Shown in pieces: positions 30,946 through 40,394 of a stretch of 64,000 nt of DNA. Each line of letters opens with the position of its first letter. Position 1 is the first letter of the stretch. The DNA is from Halegenticoccus tardaugens (GTDB taxonomy: Archaea; Halobacteriota; Halobacteria; Halobacteriales; Haloferacaceae), in the NCBI RefSeq assembly GCF_004116405.1, contig NZ_SDIC01000003.1:62001-126000 (forward strand), read 5' to 3'. A model generated the notes under the pieces. It did no database searches. It was not told where the DNA came from and was given only the letters and a program-made list of their open reading frames with translations. The position numbers were made by a program, and so were the translations under genes.

Positions 30946-31034
30946 GTCGCTCGCCGGTAGGTGCGTCGGCGACGTAAACCTCGGGATGCGCGCCGCGAGT
31001 CGTCGGATTCGCGGGGGGTTCCCCGACGTCGCGC

Positions 31035-31283
31035 CTACGCGTCGCGGAGCTGCGCCGTGAGCTCGTCGAGCCGCGACTTGACGGCGTCGACGTTCTCGAC
31101 GGCGACCCGGAGGTCCTCGACGTCCGAGTCGGACACGAGGTCGTCGGGGACTTTCGGCGTTCGCAGCGTCTTTTCGACCTCGCCGACCTCGTGCGACGCC
31201 GTGCTCAGGGCGCTGGAGAGGTCTTCGAGCGTGTCGATGGCTTCCGTCCGATCGTCGACGTTCTCGGTCGATCGAGAGTCCAT
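31035..31283 (-). CDS. small coiled-coil protein
   Basis: An 82-residue, almost entirely helical protein with a heptad pattern ([40 protein letters not shown]), probably a coiled coil. The ATG at 31283 begins [19 protein letters not shown]; upstream in-frame residues are arginine-rich. It diverges from uvrC, whose ATG is about 110 bases away. No function known. Confidence 0.68.
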   Translation of the reverse strand: MDSRSTENVDDRTEAIDTLEDLSSALSTASHEVGEVEKTLRTPKVPDDLVSDSDVEDLRVAVENVDAVKSRLDELTAQLRDA

Positions 31284-31392
31284 ACGCCCACTACGACGGG
31301 TCGGACGTGTTAAACGCACTGGTCGGGACCGAGCGGGCGGGTTCGACGCCGAACGCGTCACCCTCAAGGCCGTCCGGACGCTACCGAAACCG

Positions 31393-33153
31393 ATGGATGC
31401 GAGCGGCGTCGGCGAGCGCGCGAGCGACCTTCCGCGCGAGCCGGGCGTGTACCAGTTTCACGAGGACGAGACGGTGCTGTACGTCGGGAAGGCCGTCGAC
31501 CTCCGGAGTCGGGTTCGGTCGTACGCCGATCCCCGGAGCGACCGCATCCGACGGATGGTCGCGCGCGCGGACGGGATCGACTTCTCCGTCACCGACACCG
31601 AGACGCAGGCGCTGTTGCTCGAAGCGAACCTGATCAAACGCTACCAGCCGCGCTACAACGTCCGGCTGAAGGACGACAAGTCCTACCCGCTCGTCCAGCT
31701 CACGGCGCACCCGATCCCGCGCATCGAGGTCACCCGCGACCCGGACGAGGCCGCGACCGTCTTCGGTCCGTTCACCGACAAGGGTCGGGTCGAGACCGTC
31801 GTCAAGGCGCTCAGGGAGACGTACGGCCTCCGCGGCTGCTCGGATCACAAGTACGCCGGGCGCGACCGACCCTGTCTCGACTACGAGATGGGCCTCTGCA
31901 CCGCACCGTGCACCGGCGAGATCGGCGAGGCCGCGTACAACGAGGACGTGGAATCCGTCGTCCGCTTCTTCGAGGGCGAGACCGGCGTGCTCTCGGATCC
32001 GCTCCGGCGGGCGATGGAGGCGGCCGCCCAGGGGAGGGAGTTCGAGCGCGCGGCGAACCTCCGCGACAGGCTCGACGCGGTCGAGTCGTTCCACGGCGAG
32101 GGCGGCGAGGCGGTGTCGGCGCGGCGCGACGAGCGCGCCGTCGACGTGCTCGGCGTCGCCATCGAGGGGGACGCGGCGACCGTCGCGCGCCTCCACAGCG
32201 AGCGCGGCCAGCTCGTCGACCGCTCGCGCCACCGCCTCGACGCGCCGGACGGCGAGGATCGGATCGCGACGCTCCTCGCGGCGTTCATCCCGCAGTACTA
32301 CGCGGAGCGCGAGCTGCCGGACGCGCTGTTTCTGTCCGAGCGCCCCGACGACGACGAGCTGCTCGCCTGGCTCGACGCCGAGGGCGTCGCCGTCCGCGTT
32401 CCGGGGACGGGGCGGGAGGCGAAGCTCGTCGAGCTCGCCCTGAAGAACGCGCGACGGGGGGCGGGAGGCGAGGACGAACTCGGCGCGCTGGGCGAGGCGC
32501 TTTCGCTCCCCCGGCCGACCCGCATCGAGGGGTTCGACGTGAGCCACGCGCAGGGTCGGGCCGTCGTCGGAAGCGACGTCTGCTTCGTGGACGAGGGGGT
32601 GGGGGGACGCTCCCACAGGGCGGTGGCGGAGAAGGCCGACTACCGCCGAAAGAAGCTCCCCGAGCGGAACGACGACTACGCGAACATGCGGGAGCTGATC
32701 CGGTGGCGGGCGAAGCGGGCGGTCGAGGGGCGCGACGACCGCCCGGATCCCGACCTGCTGCTCATCGACGGCGGCGAGGGACAGCTCGCCGCCGCGCTGG
32801 ACGCCCTCGACGAGGTCGGCTGGGACGTGCCCGCGGTCGCGCTGGCGAAGGAAGAGGAGCTCGTGATCGCGCCCGACGGCGTCCGCCGGTGGCCGAGCGA
32901 CGCGCCGCAGTTACACGTCCTCCAGCGCGTCCGAGACGAGGCGCACCGCTTCGCCGTCCAGTACCACCAGACCGTTCGCGACGAGGTGAAGACGGTGCTG
33001 GACGACGTGCCCGGGATCGGCCCGGCGACGCGACGGCGGCTCCTGCGACGGTTCGGCAGCGTCGAGAACGTCAGGCGAGCGTCGGTCGCCGACCTGCTGG
33101 ACGTGCCGGGCGTGGGCGAGAAGACGGCGCGCGCGCTGAGAGAGCGGTTGTGA
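31393..33153 (+). CDS. uvrC: excinuclease ABC subunit C
   Basis: Makes both incisions in UvrABC nucleotide excision repair. The 586-residue protein has the N-terminal GIY-YIG nuclease ([20 protein letters not shown], with SRVRSY following), cysteines of the C-rich linker ([20 protein letters not shown]) and a UVR interaction motif ([20 protein letters not shown]). The RNase-H-like second nuclease ([34 protein letters not shown]) is followed by tandem C-terminal HhH ([20 protein letters not shown]). The ATG at 31393 begins [20 protein letters not shown]. Bacterial-type repair gene common in haloarchaea. Confidence 0.96.
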   Translation: MDASGVGERASDLPREPGVYQFHEDETVLYVGKAVDLRSRVRSYADPRSDRIRRMVARADGIDFSVTDTETQALLLEANLIKRYQPRYNVRLKDDKSYPLVQLTAHPIPRIEVTRDPDEAATVFGPFTDKGRVETVVKALRETYGLRGCSDHKYAGRDRPCLDYEMGLCTAPCTGEIGEAAYNEDVESVVRFFEGETGVLSDPLRRAMEAAAQGREFERAANLRDRLDAVESFHGEGGEAVSARRDERAVDVLGVAIEGDAATVARLHSERGQLVDRSRHRLDAPDGEDRIATLLAAFIPQYYAERELPDALFLSERPDDDELLAWLDAEGVAVRVPGTGREAKLVELALKNARRGAGGEDELGALGEALSLPRPTRIEGFDVSHAQGRAVVGSDVCFVDEGVGGRSHRAVAEKADYRRKKLPERNDDYANMRELIRWRAKRAVEGRDDRPDPDLLLIDGGEGQLAAALDALDEVGWDVPAVALAKEEELVIAPDGVRRWPSDAPQLHVLQRVRDEAHRFAVQYHQTVRDEVKTVLDDVPGIGPATRRRLLRRFGSVENVRRASVADLLDVPGVGEKTARALRERL

Positions 33154-33177
33154 ACGACTGGGGGCGACGGCGCGCCG

Positions 33178-34002
33178 TCAGGTCGTCTCGCGCGCGAGGT
33201 CGACGACGCCGGACGCCTCGGTCGACAGCAGCCGACGAACGAGCACGACGACCCCGTTGTCGAGCCCGCTGCCGTAGATGGCGGTCTCGGTTCCGGCCGG
33301 GCCGTCGGCTCCGGTCGCGCGCGAACTCACGAGTAGCGCGTCCCAATCGACGAGGAGCACCCGAACCAGCGCGGCGTCGTCGGCGTCGTTCCGAAGCCAC
33401 TTCAACCCCGAGCCGAGCGTCCGGACCTCGGGGACGAAGTCGCGAACGCGGCGCCGGGAGGCGTCGGAGAGCGTTCCGACCGCCACGGAGACGCCGCGCT
33501 CCGTCGCGTCGGCGAACGCGTCCAGCAACGGTCCGGAGATCGCGGCGTCGTCGGAAGCGAGAAAGAGGATCTCCTCGTCGGCGTCGTCGACGAGTTGTCG
33601 CGTCCGTGATTCGATCGAGGTTTCGCCGGAGAGGGACCAGACCTCGTGGACGGGACGTTCGTCGCCGGCGACTTCCTCGGGTTCGAGCCGAGCCAGCGTC
33701 TCTCGGAGGCTGTCGACCTTCGAGTCGTACCGCCGGCGAAGGGTGTGCGTGGCCTCGTCGATCGACAGCGCCCGGAAGCGCTGCGGGCTGCTGTGCTGGA
33801 CCTCGACGAGCCCCTGCGCCTCCAGCGTTCGAATCGCGTCGTACACGCGGGTCCGCGGAACGTCCGTGACGTCGCTGATCTCCTTTGCGGTGCCGCCCTT
33901 CGAAAGGCGCGTCAGCGCGACGAAGCACTCCGCCTCGTACTGTTTCATTCCCAACTGCTGTAACAGATCGATCGATTCCCGTTCGGGTGATGTGTTCGTC
34001 AT
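33178..34002 (-). CDS. TrmB-family transcriptional regulator
   Basis: A 274-residue regulator. The N-terminal winged helix is clear: LLQQLGMKQYEAECFVALTR, then AKEISDVTDVPRTRVYDAIR and LEAQGLVEVQHSSPQRFRAL. A coiled segment leads to a C-terminal effector or dimer domain (EEILFLASDDAAISGPLLDA) resembling the phospholipase-D-like sensor region of TrmB proteins. TrmB relatives sense sugars or control metabolism; the ligand is unknown. The start at 34002 is chosen over one four codons upstream on family grounds; both are possible. It converges with uvrC. Confidence 0.88.
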   Translation of the reverse strand: MTNTSPERESIDLLQQLGMKQYEAECFVALTRLSKGGTAKEISDVTDVPRTRVYDAIRTLEAQGLVEVQHSSPQRFRALSIDEATHTLRRRYDSKVDSLRETLARLEPEEVAGDERPVHEVWSLSGETSIESRTRQLVDDADEEILFLASDDAAISGPLLDAFADATERGVSVAVGTLSDASRRRVRDFVPEVRTLGSGLKWLRNDADDAALVRVLLVDWDALLVSSRATGADGPAGTETAIYGSGLDNGVVVLVRRLLSTEASGVVDLARETT

Positions 34003-34284
34003 GAGCCCAACCACGGCCTCCTGCTTTCAGGCCTGCCCCCACTTGATAGTCGGCCCAAAATATCCTATCGGAATCCCGTTTTCGAAATCGAGACGAGCCG
34101 AAAGCAGATTGATCGACCGCAGGTGAGTTATGACGTCACCGAAAGGAATAGCCCTTACGCACGCCGTGGATCGGGTCCACCGTCGTTGTCACTAGAAACT
34201 AAAATGAACGCGTACGGTCCCTCACAGCCCGGCGTGACCCGCTCGCGCGTGCACATCTTTTTTAACTCGTTTAATCACAAAACG

Positions 34285-34292
34285 GTTATAAC
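34285..34292 (+). promoter_or_regulatory. TATA box before structured leader
   Basis: GTTATAAC lies in an AT-rich run about 20-26 bases before the start of the predicted stem-loops, the right spacing for a transcript starting near 34310-34318. Confidence 0.5.
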
Positions 34293-34310
34293 GGGAAGGG
34301 AAAACCTAGG

Positions 34311-34380
34311 GGTTGGCGTGCTAAGAGAGCCCAACCACTCACGGCGCACGCCGGGCTGTCATCCTCGGATGGCAGTCTTC
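34311..34380 (+). ncRNA. candidate structured leader or small RNA
   Basis: Three helices can be drawn. GGTTGG (34311-34316) can pair with CCAACC (34331-34336), while the overlapping GGCGTGC (34315-34321) can pair with GCACGCC (34346-34352), so the two are mutually exclusive or form a pseudoknot. A third hairpin, CTGTCATC (34356-34363) with GATGGCAG (34368-34375) around a CTCG loop, has eight pairs including one G-U and can be lengthened by wobble pairs. A TATA box lies just upstream and an ORF starts at 34399. Whether it is a leader or a separate RNA is unknown. Confidence 0.4.
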
Positions 34381-34398
34381 GAAACGGACTGTTAACGC

Positions 34399-35007
34399 AT
34401 GCGTTCGTCGAGAACTGATCGGTCGCGCGCCGAAGCGGGAGACGCACGGAGTAAGAGGCATCCCACCGAAGGAGACGGCTCTGTCGAAGAGGCCGACGAG
34501 CGTAGCACGGGCGGCGATCGTTCCGATTGGGCGGCTATGGCGGTGATGTTGGCGAAGGCGGCGAATCCGCGCCTCGGCGCTTCGAATCCGAAGTCGGAGG
34601 CACCCGATCGTCGAAGGAAGGCCCCTCGCAAATCACAGCGGAGCCGAGCGGACGCGTCGTCCGCACGCTCGTCGGAGTCGGAAAACGACGCCGCGGAGAT
34701 CGCGCTGGAAGACGATCGACAGCGGACGATCGTGCGGTGTTTGGCGGCGAACGGCGGACGGATGACCGTCGCGGAACTCGCGGAGGAGATCGTGGAGACC
34801 GAACAAGCGGCCGAACGCCGCGACGAGAGGACGTCCGCATCGCCGCCGGTCGAGTTCTTCGTCGGCGTCGGCGGCGTCGTCGCGGTCGTCGGCGCGAACG
34901 CCGGCACGCCGCCGTTCGACGCGTTCTCGGTCGAGACGTGGGCCGCGGCCGCGTTCGGCCTGCTGGTCGCTTCGGGCCTCTACCGGCTCGCGACCGACGG
35001 CCGGTAG
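34399..35007 (+). CDS. DUF7344-like HTH fragment with two membrane spans
   Basis: A 202-residue protein in three parts. Residues 1-105 are low-complexity, rich in Arg/Ser/Glu. Residues about 108-140 (DDRQRTIVRCLAANGGRMTV, AELAEEIVE) match the first half of the DUF7344 winged helix. The C-terminus has two hydrophobic spans (VEFFVGVGGVVAVVGANAG, WAAAAFGLLVASGLYRLA). The recognition-helix half of DUF7344 (LYQSHLPKLDEKGV in the 44.7 kb gene) is missing, so it looks shortened. The start is uncertain; a later ATG near 34537 is possible. Confidence 0.6.
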   Translation: MRSSRTDRSRAEAGDARSKRHPTEGDGSVEEADERSTGGDRSDWAAMAVMLAKAANPRLGASNPKSEAPDRRRKAPRKSQRSRADASSARSSESENDAAEIALEDDRQRTIVRCLAANGGRMTVAELAEEIVETEQAAERRDERTSASPPVEFFVGVGGVVAVVGANAGTPPFDAFSVETWAAAAFGLLVASGLYRLATDGR

Positions 35008-35137
35008 TTCGCGCGGTCGTCCGGGTGAGACGCCGATCGGGGTCCGCGTTCGATCGTCGCGTTCGGTTCTGATCGTCGCGTTCGGTCATCCCGTCGATCC
35101 TCGCGTTCGACGCCGGCGAGGTCCGTCGACCGACCGT

Positions 35138-36052
35138 TCAGGAGATCTTCTCGTACTGCTCGCGGAGTTTCTCGGCCGCGCCGTCCATCAGTTCGCGCTC
35201 ATACTCGTCGAGTTCCCACTCGACGACCTCCTCGACGCCGTCGGAGCCGAGTTTGACCGGCACGCCGAAGGCGGTGTCGTCGTAGCCGAACTCGCCGTCG
35301 AGGACGAGCGATCCGGGCAGCACCGCGCCCGTGTCGCGCAGAATCGCCTCGACCATGTGGGCGACGCCCGTCGCGGGACCCCACTGGGTCGCGCCCTTGC
35401 GTTCGATGACGTCCATGGCCGACTCCTGTAAGTCGCCCAGAATCTCCTCCTTTTCGTCGTCCGTGAACTCGGGGTCGCGGCCGTCGACGCGGACCTTCGA
35501 GAAGACGGGGACCTGCGCGTCGCCGTGCTCGCCGAGGATGGTCGCCTCGACGTTCTTCACCGGCACGCCGAAGCGCTGCGAGAGGACGTAGCGGAAGCGG
35601 GCGCTGTCGAGGCGACCGCCGAAGCCGATCACGGCGTGGCGATCGCGGTCGCCCGTCTCGTAGAGGTGGCGGTTCAGGAGGTCGACGGGGTTCGACGTGG
35701 TGACGGAGACGAAGTCGTCGTTGTGCTCGGCGAGCGAGGAACCGATGTCGTCCATGATGGGCGCGTTGTCGCCCGCGAGGTCGATCCGGGTCTGCCCCGG
35801 CTTGCGCGGGATGCCGGCCGTGATGACGACCACGTCCGAGCCGGCGGTGTCCTCGTAGGTGCCCTGTCTGACCCGCGTGTTCGAGTCGTAGGCGATGCCG
35901 TGGTTCGTGTCCGCGGCCTGTCCGACCGTCTTGTCCTCCATGTCCGGAATATCCACGAACACGAGCTCGTCCACGACGTCGCGGAGTGCGAGATTGTATC
36001 CTGCGGCAGCGCCCACCGTGCCCGCGGCGCCGACCACGCTAACTTTCGACAT
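35138..36052 (-). CDS. mdh: malate dehydrogenase
   Basis: NAD-dependent oxidation of malate to oxaloacetate in the TCA cycle. The 304-residue protein has the haloarchaeal length and starts [20 protein letters not shown] with the Rossmann GxxGxxG motif. The active-site [20 protein letters not shown] carries the arginines that select malate over lactate. The catalytic His lies in [16 protein letters not shown], and [16 protein letters not shown] is present. The related haloarchaeal LDH-like MDH is well studied as a halophilic enzyme. The upstream in-frame extension is not protein-like. Confidence 0.97.
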   Translation of the reverse strand: MSKVSVVGAAGTVGAAAGYNLALRDVVDELVFVDIPDMEDKTVGQAADTNHGIAYDSNTRVRQGTYEDTAGSDVVVITAGIPRKPGQTRIDLAGDNAPIMDDIGSSLAEHNDDFVSVTTSNPVDLLNRHLYETGDRDRHAVIGFGGRLDSARFRYVLSQRFGVPVKNVEATILGEHGDAQVPVFSKVRVDGRDPEFTDDEKEEILGDLQESAMDVIERKGATQWGPATGVAHMVEAILRDTGAVLPGSLVLDGEFGYDDTAFGVPVKLGSDGVEEVVEWELDEYERELMDGAAEKLREQYEKIS

Positions 36053-36252
36053 ACCACGTGAATCTGCCCCGCGGTTCCGATTAAACGCTTCGAAAGACGC
36101 GGAAAAGGAGGGCCTGACGAAAATTATGTTCGTCGAACGTCGAATTCCGTCCCGGCGAAGGCGTCGACGACGAGCGCGTCGCCGGCGGGAGGGCGTCGTT
36201 CTCCGCCCGCCGTCCCGTTGACTTTTTCGACCCGAGGAACCACGTAGACGAC

Positions 36253-36891
36253 ATGAGCGACTTCGACAAGGAGGCCGAGCGGGAGAAACTCCGCAAGAAG
36301 TTCGAGAAGGACAGGGAAAAGCGGAAATCGACGCAGGTGATGAGCGAACTCCTGCTCCAGGGCGCGACGATGACGAACAAACACTGCGACGCGTGCGGCA
36401 ACCCCCTCTTTCGCCAGGGCGGCGAGGAGTTCTGCCCCATCTGCCGCGAAGCCGGCGCGGAGGCGGCACGGGTCGACGACGGCGAGGAGGCGACCGGGGC
36501 GACGGGGGCGACGGAAGCCGTTCCGGGCGCGAGCGAGGCCGGCGACGCCGAGGCCGGCGAAGATCGACCGGCCGACGAACCGTCGGGCGGACCGGCCGCT
36601 GCAGCGGGGGAGAGCGTCGACGGTCAGAACCCGGAAGCGCCCGGGGGAGCGAGCCGAAACGTCGACGAGCCGGCGGGCCGGTCGTCACCGGCGGACGGGG
36701 CCGCATCCCGTCGGGTCGTCGCGACGGGCGAGAGCGCGGGCGCGGGTCCGAGCGAAGCCCGGGCGGCGCTGGTCGATGCGCTGACGCGATGCGCCCGAGA
36801 GGCGGAGGCGGCGGACGACCCGAGGAGCGCGACCGAGTGGCTCGCAGCGTCGCGCGAGGCGGCCGAGGCGCTCGCCGCGCTGCGCCAGTAA
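36253..36891 (+). CDS. zinc-ribbon protein of the Sjogren/scleroderma autoantigen 1 (p27) family
   Basis: A 212-residue protein. The start [20 protein letters not shown] and [20 protein letters not shown] with FCPICRE form the conserved autoantigen-p27 zinc ribbon at about residues 1-70 (two CxxC pairs). A long Ala/Gly/Glu-rich linker ([18 protein letters not shown]) follows, then a short C-terminal helical segment ([18 protein letters not shown]). The archaeal role of this family is unknown; nucleic-acid or ribosome contacts are guesses. It diverges from mdh. Confidence 0.88.
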   Translation: MSDFDKEAEREKLRKKFEKDREKRKSTQVMSELLLQGATMTNKHCDACGNPLFRQGGEEFCPICREAGAEAARVDDGEEATGATGATEAVPGASEAGDAEAGEDRPADEPSGGPAAAAGESVDGQNPEAPGGASRNVDEPAGRSSPADGAASRRVVATGESAGAGPSEARAALVDALTRCAREAEAADDPRSATEWLAASREAAEALAALRQ

Positions 36892-36955
36892 CCGCGGCTC
36901 TCGTCGGAGATCGTGCGGCGAAAATACGCGTTTCGCGGGGTCGAAATCCGCGGCG

Positions 36956-37216
36956 TCAGTCGTCGAGGACGGTCGCGGGGTAGCCGCCCGTCACGACCGT
37001 CGGCGACGGGCCGGACGAGGAACCGTTCGCTGATCCGTCGTCCGAATCGGACCGCCACCGCGGGAAGAGGAACGGGGGTTCCTCGGGGACGTCCGTCTCG
37101 TGTTGCGGCGGGCCGTACAGCCGCCGTTCGTCGACGGACGCGCGTTCGTGCTGCGGAGCGCCGTACAGGGACATCTCCGACCTCCCGTCGAGAGAGTCCG
37201 CCTGTGGTGGCGACAT
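36956..37216 (-). CDS. small haloarchaeal protein with two YGxPQHE motifs
   Basis: An 86-residue soluble protein beginning MSPPQADSLDGRSEMSLYGA. It holds two spaced copies of a motif, LYGAPQHERASVDERR and LYGPPQHETDVPEE. A proline/serine-rich region follows, then a C-terminal TVVTGGYPATVLDD. The same motif occurs in the next gene on this strand, so the two are paralogues of an unnamed family. No fold or enzyme motif is recognised. A 54-base gap separates it from its neighbour. Confidence 0.65.
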   Translation of the reverse strand: MSPPQADSLDGRSEMSLYGAPQHERASVDERRLYGPPQHETDVPEEPPFLFPRWRSDSDDGSANGSSSGPSPTVVTGGYPATVLDD

Positions 37217-37270
37217 GATGGGTGTGGATGTACGTGACACGAGCGTCACCCAAAAGCGTTCTGCCGGTTA

Positions 37271-37489
37271 TTACGTGGTCGCACCGGCTCTTTCGACCGA
37301 CGGGGCGGCGATCGCCGCGGGAATCTCGTGGTAGTGAGCGAGCGCAGCGCGGCGTTCGTACTCCGCGACCGAGACGTCGTCCTCACCCCCGTACCACTCC
37401 CGCTCGGACGCCGTCGCTCTCTCGTGCTGCGGTCGACCGTAGAACGCGACGTCGGCCGGGGCGACGTCGGTTTCGAATTTATTACTCAT
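37271..37489 (-). CDS. small haloarchaeal protein with YGRPQHER motif
   Basis: A 72-residue acidic protein beginning MSNKFETDVAPADVAFYGRP. It contains YGRPQHERATASEREWYG, then an EYERRAALAHYHEIP segment that resembles a short amphipathic helix. It shares the YGxPQHER core with the next gene downstream. The ATG at 37489 is preceded by an AT-rich stretch. Probably co-transcribed with its paralogue; function unknown. Confidence 0.68.
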   Translation of the reverse strand: MSNKFETDVAPADVAFYGRPQHERATASEREWYGGEDDVSVAEYERRAALAHYHEIPAAIAAPSVERAGATT

Positions 37490-37565
37490 GTTTGAGTTAA
37501 TCGTCAGCAAGGCATATAAAGGTTTCCTGCAAGCTAGCTGTAGCATACAGTCTCGATAATATCAC

Positions 37566-40049
37566 CTAATACTCGACGCCGACGATTTCTCGGATGCGCT
37601 CCGCCGTGACCGGGCCGACGCCGTCGACTTCGAGCAGGTCGTCCTCGTCGGCGGTCATCACGGCCTCGACGCTGCCGAAGTGATCGAGCAGCGATCGGGC
37701 GGTGACGGGGCCGATGTCGGCGATGGCGCCGACGACGTACTCCTGCTGTTCGGCCAGCGTCTTCGCGCCCTTCTCGCCGTGGACGCTCACCGCGCGGTCG
37801 CGCTTCGTCTGCTCGCGCGAGGCGATCACCTCGAGCAGGTCTGCGGTGTCGCGCTCGTCCTCCGTCCGGAGGACGCTCACGCCGTAATCGACCGCGAGGC
37901 TGGCGAGCGCGCCGCGGATGGCGTTCGGGTGGACGTTGCGCTCCTCGTAGAGACCGTCGCCCTCGATCACCACGACCGGCCGGGCGTAGTGACGCGAGAG
38001 GTCGCGGATCTGGTCGAACAGCGACCGATCGCCGCCGGTGAGCGTGTCGAGGAAGTCCGACACCGACTTGCGCTCGACGGCCACCCGGTCCGAGAGGACG
38101 TAGTCGCCGACGGCGAGCGTTTCGAGGCGCGTCTCGATCCCCTCGCGCGTCGAGAGGTCGCGGGCGATGGTCGAGTCGAGTTCCCGCTGGTCCGCGACGA
38201 TCTCGACCGCCTCCGCCGCGTCGGTGCCGGCGGCCGCGACGACGCCGTCTCGGTCCGGTTCCGCTTCGTCGTCGACCGCGTCGCCGTCTTCGCGTTTTTC
38301 CTCTCCGTTCCCACCGCCTCCGGTCTCGCCGAAATCGCCCAGTCCGGGCTGGAGGCGCTCGCGCCGACCCGCGCCCGCGGACGACGGCTCGTCGCCCGGC
38401 GGGTCCGCCGGTTCGCCTTCCGCCGCCGCGTCGTCGCCCGTCCCCGCACCGCTCGCCCCGCCGAACGCCGACAGCGACCGCTGGCTGTCGTCGAGCTCCT
38501 TTTCGACCTCCGCGGCGACGCCCTTGAGCTTCCGGAGTTCGTCCTCCATCTGGCTCTCCTTCCGGCGGGAGATCCAGAAGTACGCCTCGTCGCGGGTGTC
38601 CTCCGCCATCAGGACGACGACCCGACCCTCCGTCTGCCGCCCGGTTCGGCCCTTCCGTTGAATCGAGCGGATCGCCGTCGGGACCGGCTCGTAAAAGAGC
38701 ACGAGGTCGACCTCCGGCACGTCCAGCCCCTCCTCGGCGACGGAGGTCGAGACGAGCACCTCGAACTCCCCGGCGCGAAACGCGTCCAGCGTCTCCTGCT
38801 GTTCTTTCTGCGTCATCCCGTCGCTCCCCTCCTTGTCGCCCTGTCCGACGAACCGCCGGGTGTCGAAGCTCTCGGAGAGGAAATCCGTGAGCGCCTCGGC
38901 GGTGTCGCGGGACTCGGTGAAGACGATGACGCGCCGGCCGCCGCGGATGCCGAGCGTCTCCGCGAGCAGGATGCGCGTCTTCGAGAACTTCGGGTGCAGG
39001 TCGGAGAACGACTCGGCCTTCCGCATCGCCTCGCGCACCTTCGGCTCCGTGACGAGCCGCTGGCTCGCCTTCGACGCCCCCGACGAGCGCGCGGCGTTTC
39101 GCTGCCGTTCGAAGTACCGCCGGACAGACTCGACGCTCTGGGTCTCGACCAGCTCGACGGCGCGTCGGAGCTTCATCACCTCCGCGTGCGTGGACATCCC
39201 CTTGTAGCCCGCCGACTGGTCGTTGTTCATCATCGTCCGCAGCTGCGCGCCGATCTTGTTCAGCTCCTTCTGAGAGACGTCCGGCTGCGTGGTGTTCGTC
39301 ACGCCGAGCGACTTGAGCTTCCGGAGGCGGTCTCGGATCACCTCGTTGAGCGCGTCGCGCATCGCCAGGATCTCGGGCGGAAGCTGGATGCGCTCCCACT
39401 CGACCTCCGTGTCGTACGTGTACTCCGACACGTCGGCGTCGTCCTCGGTCATCACCTCGACCTCCGAGATGCCGAGGTTCTCGCACACCTCCAGGATGGC
39501 CTCCTTGTCGCCGCCGGGCGACGCGCTCATGCCGGTCACGAGCGGGTTCGCGGCGTCGTCGTGGTACCGCTCCGCGATGTAGACGTAGGCGTAGTCGCCG
39601 GTCGCGCGGTGGCACTCGTCGAAGGTGAGGTGGGTGACGTCGCGCAGGCTGATCCGGTTGCCGACGAGGTCGTTCTCGACGACCTGCGGCGTGGCGACGA
39701 CGATCCGGGCGTCGTCCCACAGCGCCGCGCGGTCGTCCGGGCGGACGTCGCCGGTGAAGACGACGACCTCGTCGTCGGGGGTCGAGAGCGCCTCGCGGTA
39801 GAAGTCGGCGTGCTGCTGGACGAGCGGCTTCGTCGGCGCGAGAAAGAGCGACTTCCCGCCGACCTCGTCGAGCCGTTCGGCCGTCACGAGGAGGCTCACG
39901 GTCGTCTTTCCGAGCCCCGTCGGCAGGCAGACGAGCGTGTGCGCGTCTCGCGCCGCGCCGGCGAGCCGGATCTGGTAGAGCCGGCGCTGGATGAACGACG
40001 GAGTCAGCAGTGGGTGTTCGACGTAGGCCACGTCGTCCGTTGCCGCCAT
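37566..40049 (-). CDS. hef: Hef-type helicase/nuclease (XPF/ERCC4 with DEAH helicase)
   Basis: Acts at stalled replication forks. The 827-residue protein has an SF2 helicase with Walker A PTGLGKT at residues 43-49, DECH (TFDECHRATGDY), a GMSASPG motif III and the QRKGRTGRQ motif VI. An acidic Gly/Glu/Asp-rich linker with no recognised domain is followed by the ERCC4 nuclease (ADQRELDSTIARDLS, AVERKSVSDFLDTL). The C-terminus is a tandem HhH (IADIGPVTARSLLDHFGSVE). The catalytic ERK is complete. Haloferax Hef is needed for fork restart. Confidence 0.96.
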   Translation of the reverse strand: MAATDDVAYVEHPLLTPSFIQRRLYQIRLAGAARDAHTLVCLPTGLGKTTVSLLVTAERLDEVGGKSLFLAPTKPLVQQHADFYREALSTPDDEVVVFTGDVRPDDRAALWDDARIVVATPQVVENDLVGNRISLRDVTHLTFDECHRATGDYAYVYIAERYHDDAANPLVTGMSASPGGDKEAILEVCENLGISEVEVMTEDDADVSEYTYDTEVEWERIQLPPEILAMRDALNEVIRDRLRKLKSLGVTNTTQPDVSQKELNKIGAQLRTMMNNDQSAGYKGMSTHAEVMKLRRAVELVETQSVESVRRYFERQRNAARSSGASKASQRLVTEPKVREAMRKAESFSDLHPKFSKTRILLAETLGIRGGRRVIVFTESRDTAEALTDFLSESFDTRRFVGQGDKEGSDGMTQKEQQETLDAFRAGEFEVLVSTSVAEEGLDVPEVDLVLFYEPVPTAIRSIQRKGRTGRQTEGRVVVLMAEDTRDEAYFWISRRKESQMEDELRKLKGVAAEVEKELDDSQRSLSAFGGASGAGTGDDAAAEGEPADPPGDEPSSAGAGRRERLQPGLGDFGETGGGGNGEEKREDGDAVDDEAEPDRDGVVAAAGTDAAEAVEIVADQRELDSTIARDLSTREGIETRLETLAVGDYVLSDRVAVERKSVSDFLDTLTGGDRSLFDQIRDLSRHYARPVVVIEGDGLYEERNVHPNAIRGALASLAVDYGVSVLRTEDERDTADLLEVIASREQTKRDRAVSVHGEKGAKTLAEQQEYVVGAIADIGPVTARSLLDHFGSVEAVMTADEDDLLEVDGVGPVTAERIREIVGVEY

Positions 40050-40134
40050 CGTCCGTCCGGTTACGGGGCCGCGCGGTTAAGCGTTCCCGAACCGGGGTGA
40101 AAGTGAAGCCGGCGCGGCGGGCGGGACCGAATCG

Positions 40135-40293
40135 TCAGCTACGGCGGTCGGCGTCCGCCTCCGCCGACCGCGACGCCTCGTCGTCGGCCGGGCTCGACGC
40201 CTCGCTCTCCCCCGGCAGTTCCGCGCCGACGAGGGCGGCCCACTCCGACAGCCGGTCGCGCGAACCGCGGCGATCGTGGGAACGTCGGCTCAT
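40135..40293 (-). CDS. small acidic-tail protein, unknown function
   Basis: A 52-residue ORF starting MSRRSHDRRGSRDRLSEWAA, continuing LVGAELPGESEA and ending in a Ser/Ala/Asp/Glu tail. It has G/C-rich third positions and starts about 100 bases from the ferredoxin gene's stop on the same strand. No family is recognised; it may be a genuine small protein, but the evidence is only composition and context. Confidence 0.45.
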   Translation of the reverse strand: MSRRSHDRRGSRDRLSEWAALVGAELPGESEASSPADDEASRSAEADADRRS

Positions 40294-40394
40294 GGCTCGT
40301 GCTCAGGGGAGCTATCACGGGTGAGGAAGATAACAGTTGCGTCGGATTCGGTTGAACGAAACGGACGTCTGCGATCCGGGCGGTGGGCGGACGA

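Larger units (their letters stand above)
34003..34398. other. gene-free gap with AT-rich promoter zone and structured segment
   Basis: A 396-base stretch without a supported gene. The left half carries the TrmB-regulator upstream region. From about 34190 it becomes AT-rich with a T-run (ATCTTTTTTTAACTCG) and a TATA element, followed from 34311 by a strongly self-complementary segment reported separately. No ORF here looks coding. Confidence 0.6.
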
